DNA of 64,000 nt from Marinobacterium sp. xm-d-530 (lineage in GTDB: Bacteria > Pseudomonadota > Gammaproteobacteria > Pseudomonadales > Balneatricaceae), in contig NZ_WBYM01000001.1 in the NCBI RefSeq assembly GCF_013283365.1, positions 1 to 64,000 on the forward strand, in the 5' to 3' direction. Each line of letters opens with the position of its first letter. The first letter of the stretch is position 1. Made by a program: the position numbers and the translations under genes. The notes below the pieces were generated by a model. It did no database searches, was not told where the DNA came from, and saw nothing but the letters and a program-made list of their open reading frames with translations. Positions 24,656-33,057 of this stretch are shown piece after piece.

Positions 24656-26074
24656 TTAGCAACTACTCAAACCAATCTCATTCTCAATACTGATAAGGTG
24701 CTTGTTAATGTTCTTATTCGCTTCATAAAGACTCATGACGACTTCACTGCTCTCAATCCCCTCATGACCGTAGTTAAGCAAATGAGAGCTAACTGAACGC
24801 TTTGAGTCATTCCAACCAGCAATAGATGCTATGGACAATACATCTGCTCCTGATGCTTGTGCATTCATTTTGAAAGAGTGTCTCAAACAGTGCCCTGTAG
24901 CATTGGAATTGCCGGACAGTGTTCTTATAGTTTTTTTCATGGCCGCAGACGGTGTAGTTTCTGTAACTCTGTTCAGCCATTCAATTGTCTCAATGAGATA
25001 TTTATGAATTATCTTCCGCCCCAAAACAACAGGGACTAGACGCTTTCTAGCTTCGGATTTAGTGGCATTACGAATGAGTATGTAAGGCACTTCACTATCC
25101 AACGAAATATCATCTTCTTTAAGCCTCGCAACTTCACTACTCATCATTCCCGACTGTAGATAAAGCAGAATCAGAGTTGCAATCCTGCCTTCATACAAAC
25201 TCATGTTTTTATGTAAAAACAGAGAAGTTACTAGAGATTTTTGCTCTGTTACAGTTAAAGGCTTTCTTGGTTTTTTTGGAGTTGGCCTTACATACGGCCT
25301 TTCAATAGCCCAGAGTAATCGGTGTTTTTTAGAGCCGAATCTTAGAGCAGCTATAATGTCATTTAGCTCTCTCTCTACTGAAGAAGATTCATTCACTTCC
25401 GTCGCTCGCTTATCAGCATAGTCTTGGAGAGAAATAGCTATAGAATCGTTCAAATCCCTCGTTGCGTATTGCTCACCTATAATTGATAGCCAATTAAGCC
25501 AATATCTATTTGCTTTGCTTCCATTTCTTGAATTGAGATCAAGCCCCCTATGTATCAGGTACTCATCCCAAAGTTTGGAAAGGGTAACAGGACGCTTACC
25601 TTTTTTAGTAACGAGGAGTGTAAATGCTCTTTTACGCGCCAGTTCCTCAACAGTAAGAGCCTGATCAGCATCAATTTTTCTGCCAATCCTATCTAACTCC
25701 TGCTCACCCAATATTAATTCGGCTGCAAAATAAGGAGTGCTTGATTCAGGATCGTAAACATACTGCTGGTGAGTTTCTGTAATATCAGGCTCAACTCCAG
25801 CTTTTTTTAAAATCAATTTAGCTAATTTATCAACATCATCTGATGTGTAAGCTGAAACATTTGAGTTTTGAATAACCCTGCACTCAATATCAAACAACTC
25901 ATCTGCTTGAAGCACAGCCTTCTTTAAATCACGATCAGTCGCTTCAGTTGATAGCCCCAAGGAATAGGTGAAGTTCTTCTTACCGGCTAACTCTCTGAGT
26001 TTAGTGGGATATGCTCGCTGGTAGTAAAGTTTGTTTGTTCTTGTAATAACGTATTTCATTCGGATGGTTCGCAC
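24656..26074 (-). CDS. int: Island tyrosine recombinase (DUF6538-type integrase)
   Basis: The ~470-residue integrase has the N-terminal pattern KYVITRTNKLYYQRAYP of DUF6538-type phage/island integrases, a core-binding region, and a C-terminal catalytic domain with HCLRHSFK (His, Arg), GW...SSHLLNYGH (Trp, His, nucleophile Tyr). The first catalytic Arg, normally in a GMR-x-x-E motif, is Met here (GMMSSEVARL), so activity is uncertain. The frame is open to 26128, but that stretch is the arm repeats; the GTG at 26074 with GAGG upstream, or the ATG at 26059, is the likelier start. Its promoter would overlap the arm sites, allowing autoregulation. Confidence 0.85.
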   Translation of the reverse strand: MRTIRMKYVITRTNKLYYQRAYPTKLRELAGKKNFTYSLGLSTEATDRDLKKAVLQADELFDIECRVIQNSNVSAYTSDDVDKLAKLILKKAGVEPDITETHQQYVYDPESSTPYFAAELILGEQELDRIGRKIDADQALTVEELARKRAFTLLVTKKGKRPVTLSKLWDEYLIHRGLDLNSRNGSKANRYWLNWLSIIGEQYATRDLNDSIAISLQDYADKRATEVNESSSVERELNDIIAALRFGSKKHRLLWAIERPYVRPTPKKPRKPLTVTEQKSLVTSLFLHKNMSLYEGRIATLILLYLQSGMMSSEVARLKEDDISLDSEVPYILIRNATKSEARKRLVPVVLGRKIIHKYLIETIEWLNRVTETTPSAAMKKTIRTLSGNSNATGHCLRHSFKMNAQASGADVLSIASIAGWNDSKRSVSSHLLNYGHEGIESSEVVMSLYEANKNINKHLISIENEIGLSSC

Positions 26075-26107
26075 TTTATCAATCCTCATTAGAGTATGAA
26101 TCAAGCA

Positions 26108-26128
26108 CTTCCGCAAGATTTTCCGCAA
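26108..26128 (+). promoter_or_regulatory. Probable integrase arm sites, right end
   Basis: CTTCCGCAAG at 26108 and TTTCCGCAA at 26120, 12 bp apart, mirror the pair at 16356-16377 in sequence, spacing and orientation. They lie between the integrase start and attR. Confidence 0.6.
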
Positions 26129-26186
26129 AATACACTAACCCTAAGACATACAAATCCATTTAAAACAATAACTTAAATAAAATTTG

Positions 26187-26209
26187 CGAGTCCGACCATC
26201 GGTACCATT
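26187..26209 (+). repeat. attR: 23-bp direct repeat
   Basis: Second copy of the repeat at 16239-16261, ending in the tRNA CCA at 26207 plus TT. Only 23 bases of tRNA sequence are present here against about 60 at the left copy, as expected when the element enters the 3' end of a rightward tRNA gene. Confidence 0.88.
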
Positions 26210-26237
26210 CATTAGGTACAAAGAGAGCATCTAGAGA

Positions 26238-26264
26238 AAACACGACCACGCGTCGTGTTTTTTT
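26238..26264 (+). terminator. Intrinsic terminator after attR
   Basis: AAACACGAC (26238) pairs with GTCGTGTTT (ending 26260) around a short loop and runs into seven or more T. It was probably the terminator of the original tRNA-Leu transcript and now insulates the core genes from the island. Confidence 0.8.
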
Positions 26265-26443
26265 ATGCCTAAAATTACTAAGAAAACCTTCCCAGTTACC
26301 AAATACTTTATCTAACCCCTAAATATAGAATCACTCAGTGACAGAGTGATGACATATGATCCTTCCCTAGGTATTCTTACTCAATTGTTAACCAGACAGT
26401 CAGACAGCGACTGTTCTTTCAGCCACCAAGAGAAAGCGATTTA

Positions 26444-27964
26444 ATGGCAGATGCGCTCTTAAAGATTAATGGCCTGACGAAGGCATACCCGGGTGTTGTC
26501 GCCAATAACAATGTCTCTTTCGAAATCAAAAAGGGCGAAGTTCATGCCCTTTTAGGTGAGAACGGTGCCGGTAAAAGCACACTGGTTAAGATGATCTACG
26601 GCCTGGTTAAACCTGACTCTGGCCAAATGACACTCAACAACTCCGACTACTCGCCAGTGTCGCCCAACGCGGCTCGCTCATCAGGTGTTGCGATGGTGTT
26701 TCAGCACTTCTCCCTTTTCGATGCATTAACCGTTGCTGAAAACATTGCACTGGGCATGGATGACGCACCCAAGCCACGTGAGCTATCCAAAAGTATTGAG
26801 CTCGTCTCACATGCCTATGGATTACCGCTTGAGCCAAACCGTATTGTAGGGACCCTGTCGGCGGGTGAACGTCAACGCGTTGAGATTATTCGCTGCTTGT
26901 TACAAAACCCTGAGCTTTTGATTATGGATGAACCCACGTCGGTTCTGACTCCCCAAGAGGTCGAGATCCTATTCAAAACTTTGCGCCAGCTTAAAGAGGA
27001 AGGTACCTCCATTCTTTACATTTCACACAAGCTTGAAGAGATTCGTGCTCTGTGTGATGAAGCGACCGTACTTCGGCATGGTGAGAAGGTCGCAACCTGT
27101 GTGCCGTCAAAAACCACGGCTCGCGAGATGGCGGAGATGATGGTGGGTGCCAGTTTTGCAAACCCGGTTAAATCCAGCCGAAATATTGGTGAAACCATAC
27201 TCTCTGTTAAAGCCCTCTCTTCGTCCTCACAAGATCAATTTGGCACTTCACTTAAATCGATCAATATCGACCTTAAAGCCGGTGAGATACTGGGTATTGG
27301 CGGAGTTGCTGGTAATGGTCAGGATGAACTCCTTTCGGCACTCTCTGGCGAACTTAAAACGAACGCCAACGCCATTCAATTTAATGGCGAACCCATCGGT
27401 GAGCTAGGCCCTATCAAACGTCGTCAGCTAGGTCTTCTGAGTGCACCCGAAGAGCGACTAGGCCATGCAGCCGCTCCTGCCATGTCACTGAAAGAGAATA
27501 CTGTGATTACTGCAGCTCGCCGTATGGGGCTTTTGAAAAGTGGTTTTGTGAACTGGTCTAGCGCCAATGACTATGCCGAAGAGGTTATTGAAGACTTTGA
27601 CGTGCGCACCCCTGGCACTCACACTCCAGCCGGCTCTTTATCAGGCGGTAACTTACAAAAATTTGTGGTGGGCAGTGAGGTTTTGCAAAAGCCAGAAGTG
27701 CTGGTCATTAACCAACCTACTTGGGGAGTCGATGCGGCTGCAGCGGCTTCTATTCGGCAAAAACTATTGGACCTTGCTGATAATGGTGCGGGTGTCGTAG
27801 TGATCAGCCAAGATTTGGATGAACTGTTAGAGATCAGTGATCACTTCTGTGCGCTAAATGAGGGCTCACTCTCTGAAATCGTTCCCACTGCAGGGTTAGG
27901 TATGGATCAAATAGGTTTGATGATGGGCGGATCAACTGCCTCTTTTGAGGAGAGTGCACAGTGA
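26444..27964 (+). CDS. Nucleoside/BMP-type ABC importer, ATP-binding protein
   Basis: The 506-residue protein has two ABC ATPase domains, as in sugar and BMP-type nucleoside importers (YufO/NupO). Domain 1: Walker A GENGAGKST (~38), signature LSAGERQR, Walker B LLIMDEPTS. Domain 2: degenerate GVAGNGQDE, signature LSGGNLQK and QPTWGVD in place of a catalytic DEPT, which is normal for this family. It energises uptake through the two permeases that follow. The next gene overlaps its stop by 4 bases (GTGA). Confidence 0.88.
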   Translation: MADALLKINGLTKAYPGVVANNNVSFEIKKGEVHALLGENGAGKSTLVKMIYGLVKPDSGQMTLNNSDYSPVSPNAARSSGVAMVFQHFSLFDALTVAENIALGMDDAPKPRELSKSIELVSHAYGLPLEPNRIVGTLSAGERQRVEIIRCLLQNPELLIMDEPTSVLTPQEVEILFKTLRQLKEEGTSILYISHKLEEIRALCDEATVLRHGEKVATCVPSKTTAREMAEMMVGASFANPVKSSRNIGETILSVKALSSSSQDQFGTSLKSINIDLKAGEILGIGGVAGNGQDELLSALSGELKTNANAIQFNGEPIGELGPIKRRQLGLLSAPEERLGHAAAPAMSLKENTVITAARRMGLLKSGFVNWSSANDYAEEVIEDFDVRTPGTHTPAGSLSGGNLQKFVVGSEVLQKPEVLVINQPTWGVDAAAAASIRQKLLDLADNGAGVVVISQDLDELLEISDHFCALNEGSLSEIVPTAGLGMDQIGLMMGGSTASFEESAQ

Positions 27965-29040
27965 TACGTTTTGAAAAACGGTTAGCGCCGTCACGAACAA
28001 CCACCATCCTGACTCCGATTATCGCTGTCATCCTTACCATGATTGCCGGCGGCATTATGTTTGCAGCCCTGGGTAAAGATCCGTTTGAAGCTATCCGCAT
28101 CATCTTTTGGGATCCACTGTTTGATGAGAACTTCGCCTCCTACTCACGACCACAACTACTGGTTAAAGCAGGCCCACTCATTCTTATTGCTATTGGACTG
28201 TCGGTCGGTTTTAAAGCGGGCATATGGAATATTGGCGCTGAGGGCCAGTACATTATGGGGGCTATCTTTGGTGCCGCTGCTGCACTGGCCGTCTACCCTG
28301 CTGAATCACCCTTTATTTTCCCAGCAATGATCATTGCTGGCGCTTTCGGCGGCTGGCTCTGGGCTATGATCCCTGCAGTTCTTAGAACCAAGTTTAAAAC
28401 AAATGAGATTCTCGTCTCGTTAATGCTGGTCTACGTTGCTGAATCGATTCTAGCTTCCGTAGCGCAAGGCCTATTAAAGAACCCTGACGGATACGGATTC
28501 CCGGGTTCACGCAACCTGCAACAGTACCCAAGTGCGTTCAATGGTGAAGTGATTGCCAATTCCGGCATGCACTGGGGCGTCATCAGTGCATTTATTGCGG
28601 TGATCTTTACCTACGTCATGATGACTCGCCACATTCGTGGGTTTGAAGTTCGTCTAATGGGTGAAGCACCTAAAGCAGCCCAATTTGCCGGTGTTTCTAC
28701 GACACGTCTAATTGTCTTCTGTCTTGGTTTCTCTGGAGCCTTGGCGGGTCTAGCAGGAATGTTTGAAGTGGCAGGCCCAGCAGGCCAAATCACCATCGAC
28801 TTCAACTCTGGATACGGCTTTACAGCCATCATCGTTGCCTTCTTAGGACGACTTCACCCAGTGGGTATTCTGTTAGCTGGTCTATTAATGGCACTGACTT
28901 ACATCGGCGGTGAATTAGCACAGTTGATGTTGGGACTTCCCGGCGCCTCCATCCAGCTATTCCAAGGTATGTTGCTTCTATTCTTGCTGGCGACGGATAT
29001 GTTTACCAACTACCGAATTCGATTGGGAGCGGCTCAATAA
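27961..29040 (+). CDS. BMP-type ABC importer permease 1
   Basis: The 359-residue inner-membrane permease has about nine or ten hydrophobic segments. The motif VGFKAGIWNIGAEGQYIMGA is the signature of BPD_transp_2 permeases in purine/nucleoside importers (YufP/NupP-like). It starts at a GTG inside the stop of the ATPase gene and its own stop overlaps the next ATG (TAATG), so the operon is translationally coupled. Confidence 0.88.
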   Translation: MIRFEKRLAPSRTTTILTPIIAVILTMIAGGIMFAALGKDPFEAIRIIFWDPLFDENFASYSRPQLLVKAGPLILIAIGLSVGFKAGIWNIGAEGQYIMGAIFGAAAALAVYPAESPFIFPAMIIAGAFGGWLWAMIPAVLRTKFKTNEILVSLMLVYVAESILASVAQGLLKNPDGYGFPGSRNLQQYPSAFNGEVIANSGMHWGVISAFIAVIFTYVMMTRHIRGFEVRLMGEAPKAAQFAGVSTTRLIVFCLGFSGALAGLAGMFEVAGPAGQITIDFNSGYGFTAIIVAFLGRLHPVGILLAGLLMALTYIGGELAQLMLGLPGASIQLFQGMLLLFLLATDMFTNYRIRLGAAQ

Positions 29041-29963
29041 TGGATCTTCCAGGAATCAGCCCCGTCCTTTTGATCGCCTCTTTAATGGTTTCAGCCACTC
29101 CGATCTTGCTGGCTGCCATTGGTGAGACCGTCGTAGAAAAGTCCGGCGTGCTTAACCTAGGTGTTGAAGGCATGATGATTGTCGGTGCGGTGGTAGGTTT
29201 TATAACCGCTGTCAATACAACTAGCCCTGCCCTGGGGTTCGTAACGGCGGCTATTGCAGGTGCGTTGCTATCGACTATCTTCGCAACCTTGGTGCTCTTC
29301 TTTAAATCGAACCAAGTGGCGACTGGCTTGGGGTTAACCTTAGTCGGCTTAGGTATCTCTGCGCTGTTGGGTAAACCTTATGAAGGGATCAAGTCACCCA
29401 CCCTTCAAGCCTTCGAGATTCCCGTTCTATCAGACATCCCTGTATTGGGGCCTATGCTGTTCTCACACGATCCAATGGTCTATATCTCTATTCTGATCGT
29501 GGCAGCCGTTTGGTTTGTTCTTAAGTACACGCGCATCGGTTTGGTACTTCGCGCAGTAGGTGAAAATCACGATGCTGCTCACGCCCTGGGCTATAAGGTT
29601 ATCCGCATCCGTTTCATGGCGATCATGTTCGGTGGTGCTTGTGCTGGCTTGGGCGGTGCATACATCAGTCTGGTTCGTGTCCCACAGTGGACCGAGGGTA
29701 TGACAGCGGGTGCGGGTTGGATCGCACTGGCAATTGTTGTATTCGCCAGCTGGAAGCCTTGGCGAGCACTATTGGGCGCTTATCTATTTGGTGGCATCAC
29801 CGTGCTGCAGCTTAATCTGCAAGCAGCTGGTGTCGCAATTCCAGTTGAGTACTTGTCTATGTCACCGTTTTTGATAACAATTCTTGTACTGGTCATTATT
29901 TCGGCAAAAGGGAATCACGGGGCACCCGCCTCCCTTGGCCGCCTGTTCCACGCCTCAAACTGA
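29040..29963 (+). CDS. BMP-type ABC importer permease 2
   Basis: The 307-residue permease partners the previous one. The motif VEKSGVLNLGVEGMMIVGA is the BPD_transp_2 signature (YufQ/NupQ-like). It starts at the A of the upstream stop codon (TAATG at 29038). About eight or nine hydrophobic segments are visible, fewer than in its partner, which is usual. Confidence 0.88.
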   Translation: MDLPGISPVLLIASLMVSATPILLAAIGETVVEKSGVLNLGVEGMMIVGAVVGFITAVNTTSPALGFVTAAIAGALLSTIFATLVLFFKSNQVATGLGLTLVGLGISALLGKPYEGIKSPTLQAFEIPVLSDIPVLGPMLFSHDPMVYISILIVAAVWFVLKYTRIGLVLRAVGENHDAAHALGYKVIRIRFMAIMFGGACAGLGGAYISLVRVPQWTEGMTAGAGWIALAIVVFASWKPWRALLGAYLFGGITVLQLNLQAAGVAIPVEYLSMSPFLITILVLVIISAKGNHGAPASLGRLFHASN

Positions 29964-29991
29964 GGTTAAAAAACTCACTAGGGAGAAACCT

Positions 29992-31107
29992 ATGAAACTT
30001 AATAAACTACTAATTCTAGTAGTAATAGTAGCGGTTGCTGTTGCTGCATTCTTTGCGCTCAACAAAGCCGACAAAGAAGAAACCGTTGCTGAGAAGTCAG
30101 ATGATAAAGTCAAAGTTGGCTTTGTATTTGTTGGCCCTGTGGGTGACGGTGGCTGGACTTACGAGCACAACCAAGGCCGCCTAGCGGTTGAGAAGCACTT
30201 CGGTGATCGCGTTGAAACGATCTACCAAGAGAGCGTTCCAGAAGGTGCTGACTCTGAACGTGTTATGACCCAGATGGCTGCTCAAGGCGCTGATCTGATC
30301 TTCACAACCTCGTTCGGTTACATGGATCCAACCATCAATGTTGCTAAGAAGTTCCCTAAAGTGAAGTTCGAGCACGCGACTGGCTACAAGCAAGCAGACA
30401 ACGTATCTGTCTACTCTGCTCGTTTCTATGAAGGCCGTGCAGTACAGGGTCACATCGCGGGTAAAATGACTAAAACCAACAAAATTGGTTACATCGGTTC
30501 ATTCCCAATCCCAGAGGTAATCCGTGGCATTAACTCGGCTTACATCCACGCTAAGAAAGCGAATCCAAATGTCGAGTTCAACGTTGTTTGGGCTTACACT
30601 TGGTTCGATCCAGCTAAAGAAGCAGATGCAGCTAAAGCTCTAATCGAGCAAGGCGCTGACGTTATCCTTCAGCACACTGACTCAACTGCACCACAGGCTG
30701 CTGCACAGGAAGCGGGCAACGTAATCACTTTCGGTCAGGCATCTGACATGGCTGAATACGGTCCAATGCCACGCGTTTCATCGATCATCGATAACTGGGC
30801 ACCATACTACATCGCACGTACTCAAGCAGTTCTAGACGGTACTTGGGAATCAGTAAACACTTGGGACGGTATCGGCGCTGGCATGGTTGGCATCGGCGAG
30901 ATCTCGTCTGCAGTACCTGCAGACGTGAAAGCTGAAGCAATCGCACTACGTGATGCACTAGCTTCTGGTGAATACCACGCATTCACTGGCCCAATCAACA
31001 AGCAAGACGGTTCTGCTTGGTTGGCTGAAGGCGAAACAGCGGATGATGGTACTCTTGCAGGCATGAACTTCTACGTAGAAGGCCTAAAAGGTTCTATCCC
31101 ACAATAA
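29992..31107 (+). CDS. BMP-family substrate-binding protein
   Basis: The ~371-residue periplasmic protein begins with an N-terminal membrane segment (LLILVVIVAVAVAAFFAL) and then a BMP/Med-type Rossmann binding domain (VGFVFVGPVGDGGWTYEHNQG). It captures nucleosides or related ligands for the upstream ABC importer. No lipobox Cys follows the hydrophobic segment, so it may be anchored by the uncleaved segment or be free in the periplasm, unlike lipid-anchored Gram-positive BMP proteins. The ATG at 29992 has GGGAG 7 bases upstream. A terminator follows. Confidence 0.88.
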   Translation: MKLNKLLILVVIVAVAVAAFFALNKADKEETVAEKSDDKVKVGFVFVGPVGDGGWTYEHNQGRLAVEKHFGDRVETIYQESVPEGADSERVMTQMAAQGADLIFTTSFGYMDPTINVAKKFPKVKFEHATGYKQADNVSVYSARFYEGRAVQGHIAGKMTKTNKIGYIGSFPIPEVIRGINSAYIHAKKANPNVEFNVVWAYTWFDPAKEADAAKALIEQGADVILQHTDSTAPQAAAQEAGNVITFGQASDMAEYGPMPRVSSIIDNWAPYYIARTQAVLDGTWESVNTWDGIGAGMVGIGEISSAVPADVKAEAIALRDALASGEYHAFTGPINKQDGSAWLAEGETADDGTLAGMNFYVEGLKGSIPQ

Positions 31108-31126
31108 GCTGAAATTGCTTTGAAAG

Positions 31127-31159
31127 AGCCCTGGTAACTGAGTTGCCGGGGCTTTTTTA
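31127..31159 (+). terminator. Intrinsic terminator of the BMP importer operon
   Basis: AGCCCTGG pairs with CCGGGGCT across an 11-base loop and is followed by six T. It lies 20 bases after the last stop of the operon. Confidence 0.85.
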
Positions 31160-31243
31160 TGGGCAACTATTTGAAGTTGTCTGGGCATCAATTTGAGTGG
31201 AAAGTGTGTTTAAATAAGACTTAGTTCAAACAATGTGATGATT

Positions 31244-31657
31244 ATGGAATTAGATCTAACACCATTTAACAACGCTCTTAAGAAGCTAATAGAAGGATTG
31301 GAGCGTTATCAGCTTGATACCTCAGACGATCAAGTCCGTGACGGTTTAATTCAACGCTTTGAATTCACGTACGAACTCGCACATAAGATGATTCGCCGGT
31401 ACCTTGTTGAGAGTTCCGCCAACAGTGACAGTATTAATGAACTCAGTTTTCAGGGTTTAATTCGCACGGCTTCTGATAAGAAATTAATTAAAGGCAACTG
31501 GTCAGATTGGAGCACTTATCGAGAGATGAGGGGTAAAACTAGCCATACTTATGACGAAAGCGTTGCCATCCAAGTAGTGGAAGGAATTCCAGCTTTTATT
31601 GATGAAGCTGTTCACCTGCAAAAGATCTTAACGAACAAATGCCAGAACTCAATCTAG
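31244..31657 (+). CDS. HEPN-domain toxin (HI0074-like nucleotidyltransferase partner)
   Basis: The ~137-residue protein matches the HI0074 'nucleotidyltransferase substrate-binding' HEPN family. The RX4HXY motif RGKTSHTY (~residue 107) is the catalytic RNase site of HEPN toxins. In characterised HEPN/MNT pairs the MNT partner modifies the Tyr of this motif and neutralises the toxin. The start MELDLTPF at 31244 matches family N-termini; in-frame ATG/GTG codons lie 3 codons earlier. It overlaps the MNT gene by 19 bases, typical of these modules. Confidence 0.85.
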   Translation: MELDLTPFNNALKKLIEGLERYQLDTSDDQVRDGLIQRFEFTYELAHKMIRRYLVESSANSDSINELSFQGLIRTASDKKLIKGNWSDWSTYREMRGKTSHTYDESVAIQVVEGIPAFIDEAVHLQKILTNKCQNSI

Positions 31658-31953
31658 ATCATTTACGGATCAATGAGCACGAATTAGAGACAGTAAGAGG
31701 CATCCTTGAATCGGAAGTCCCTGGTATCTCAGTCATCGCTTTTGGTTCCAGAGTAACTGGAAATGCTCGTCCCTACTCAGACCTAGATTTAGCTATTATG
31801 ACTGAGACCCCTCTTGGCTTAAGCAAGATTGCTGCGATCAAAGATGCATTTGATCGGTGTGACCTAGTTTGGCCGGTAGACATTGTAGACTGGTCTACAA
31901 CCTCTGAACGATTTAGAAAGATCATAAAAGATTCATACGTTCGAGTTCAGTGA
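31639..31953 (+). CDS. MNT-type nucleotidyltransferase antitoxin (HI0073-like)
   Basis: The 104-residue minimal nucleotidyltransferase has the motif GSRVTGNARPYSDLDLAIM, with Gly-Ser and the Asp pair (DLD) that bind metal and ATP, and a third Asp in VDIVDW. It is the expected antitoxin of the HEPN protein encoded just upstream, acting by adding AMP to the toxin's Tyr. The start lies inside the end of the toxin gene. The pair sits between the importer operon and tRNA-Ala. Confidence 0.87.
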   Translation: MPELNLDHLRINEHELETVRGILESEVPGISVIAFGSRVTGNARPYSDLDLAIMTETPLGLSKIAAIKDAFDRCDLVWPVDIVDWSTTSERFRKIIKDSYVRVQ

Positions 31954-31995
31954 AGTTCAAACAAAAAAGGCCACCTTACGGTAGCCATTTTTATT

Positions 31996-32071
31996 TGGTG
32001 GAGCCTAGGAGGATCGAACTCCTGACCTCTTCGCTGCCAGCGAAGCGCTCTCCCAGCTGAGCTAAGGCCCC
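31996..32071 (-). tRNA. tRNA-Ala (GGC anticodon)
   Basis: The minus strand folds as a full 76-base tRNA with encoded CCA: acceptor GGGGCCT/AGGCTCC, D arm GCTC AGCTGGGA GAGC, anticodon stem CTTCG/CGAAG with loop CTGGCAG (anticodon GGC), and T arm AGGAG TTCGATC CTCCT. The G3:U70 wobble, the identity element of tRNA-Ala, is present. Confidence 0.96.
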
Positions 32072-32257
32072 ATCAGAGCAAGCAGGATATTAATCAAACC
32101 GAACAGCCCTTGCAACTGCTAATCTCTCAAGAGTGCGAGAGAGATAATAATTTTCATTCTGAAATAAATTCACAATATGAAATATTCACTATTTGAAAAA
32201 CTTACTGCATCATGAAAAATACACTAACTAGATGACAATATTATTGAGAAGCCCAAA

Positions 32258-33016
32258 ATGAGTGAAACTTCCGGATCAAAAATACAGGTAATCGATCGTG
32301 CCGTTCAAATCTTAGAAGCACTGGCCCGCTACTCGAAACCGGTTAAGTTAAAGATCCTCAGTGCCGAAACGGGACTTCACCCTTCAACTGTTCACCGCAT
32401 TTTGCACTCTCTCAGCGACAATAAATTCGTTGAAGCAAGCGGTAATGGTGAATATCGCCTTGGCCAAAAGCTGATACAGCTGACTAGCGGCTTGCACTCA
32501 GAAGTCGATATTCGTGCCGTTGCCCTGCCCCACATGGAAGCACTGCGTGATAGGACAGGCGAAACGGTAAACCTGACATTGCGCGAAGGCGATGTCGTCA
32601 TCTATTTCGAGAAAGCGACGCCCAACCGGATGATGCACGTTAACCAACTGATCGGAAGCCGCGCACCCCTGCATGTCACAGCAGTCGGAAAGCTGATGCT
32701 AGGCCTGGGTGGCGATTCCAGTATCGATGGTTATGCAAAACGAACTAATCTTCCTGCTTACACTCGAAACACGCTTAGCGACATCGACGCCCTTAAAAAA
32801 GTCTGTCACGAATCGGTTGAACGAGGCTATTCACTAGACGATGAAGAGGCCGAAATTGGCGTGGGTTGTATTGGCGTGCTGATTTACGATCGTAACGGAA
32901 AGGTGGCTGCAGGACTCTCTGTGTCAGCCCCCATTGAACGACGTAAAGAGGAGTGGATAGCTGACCTAAAGGCAACGGGAGAGCGAATTTCTGAGCAGTT
33001 GGGGTTTAGATCTTAG
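32258..33016 (+). CDS. IclR-family transcriptional regulator
   Basis: The 252-residue regulator has an N-terminal winged helix (LKILSAETGLHPSTVHRILHSL, ~residues 30-60) and a C-terminal IclR effector domain with GSRAPLHVTAVGKLML and the DDEEAEIGVGCIGV segment. IclR proteins usually control catabolic operons for small carbon compounds. Its targets are not evident; the divergent neighbour is tRNA-Ala. A strong terminator follows its stop. Confidence 0.9.
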   Translation: MSETSGSKIQVIDRAVQILEALARYSKPVKLKILSAETGLHPSTVHRILHSLSDNKFVEASGNGEYRLGQKLIQLTSGLHSEVDIRAVALPHMEALRDRTGETVNLTLREGDVVIYFEKATPNRMMHVNQLIGSRAPLHVTAVGKLMLGLGGDSSIDGYAKRTNLPAYTRNTLSDIDALKKVCHESVERGYSLDDEEAEIGVGCIGVLIYDRNGKVAAGLSVSAPIERRKEEWIADLKATGERISEQLGFRS

Positions 33017-33022
33017 TTGAGC

Positions 33023-33055
33023 ACCAGACAGGCATTTAAACCTGTCTGGTTTTCT
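33023..33055. terminator. Bidirectional terminator between iclR-type gene and gltX
   Basis: ACCAGACAGG (33023-33032) and CCTGTCTGGT (33041-33050) form a perfect 10-bp stem, with TTTTCT on the plus side. It sits between converging genes and can serve both. Confidence 0.88.
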
Positions 33056-33057
33056 CA

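Larger units (their letters stand above)
16239..26209. mobile_element. tRNA-Leu-associated integrative island (~9.95 kb)
   Basis: The island is defined by the 23-bp direct repeat (16239 and 26187), a tyrosine recombinase whose gene begins just inside the right repeat, and matching paired motifs near both ends. It is clearly more AT-rich than the core to its right. Gene order: csrA homologue, RHH protein, Rep-like protein, iteron origin, exported-protein cluster, HNH-HIT protein, integrase. No phage structural, packaging, conjugation or relaxase genes are present, so it is either a satellite-like or integrative-plasmid-like element that must borrow its transfer machinery. This class assignment is inference. 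Confidence 0.82.

Noticed and set aside
26059-26128. Integrase start at 26128
   Set aside because: The first codons are the arm-type repeats; a start at 26074 or 26059 leaves the full family N-terminus.
16239-26209. Complete prophage
   Set aside because: No capsid, portal, terminase, tail or lysis gene was found.
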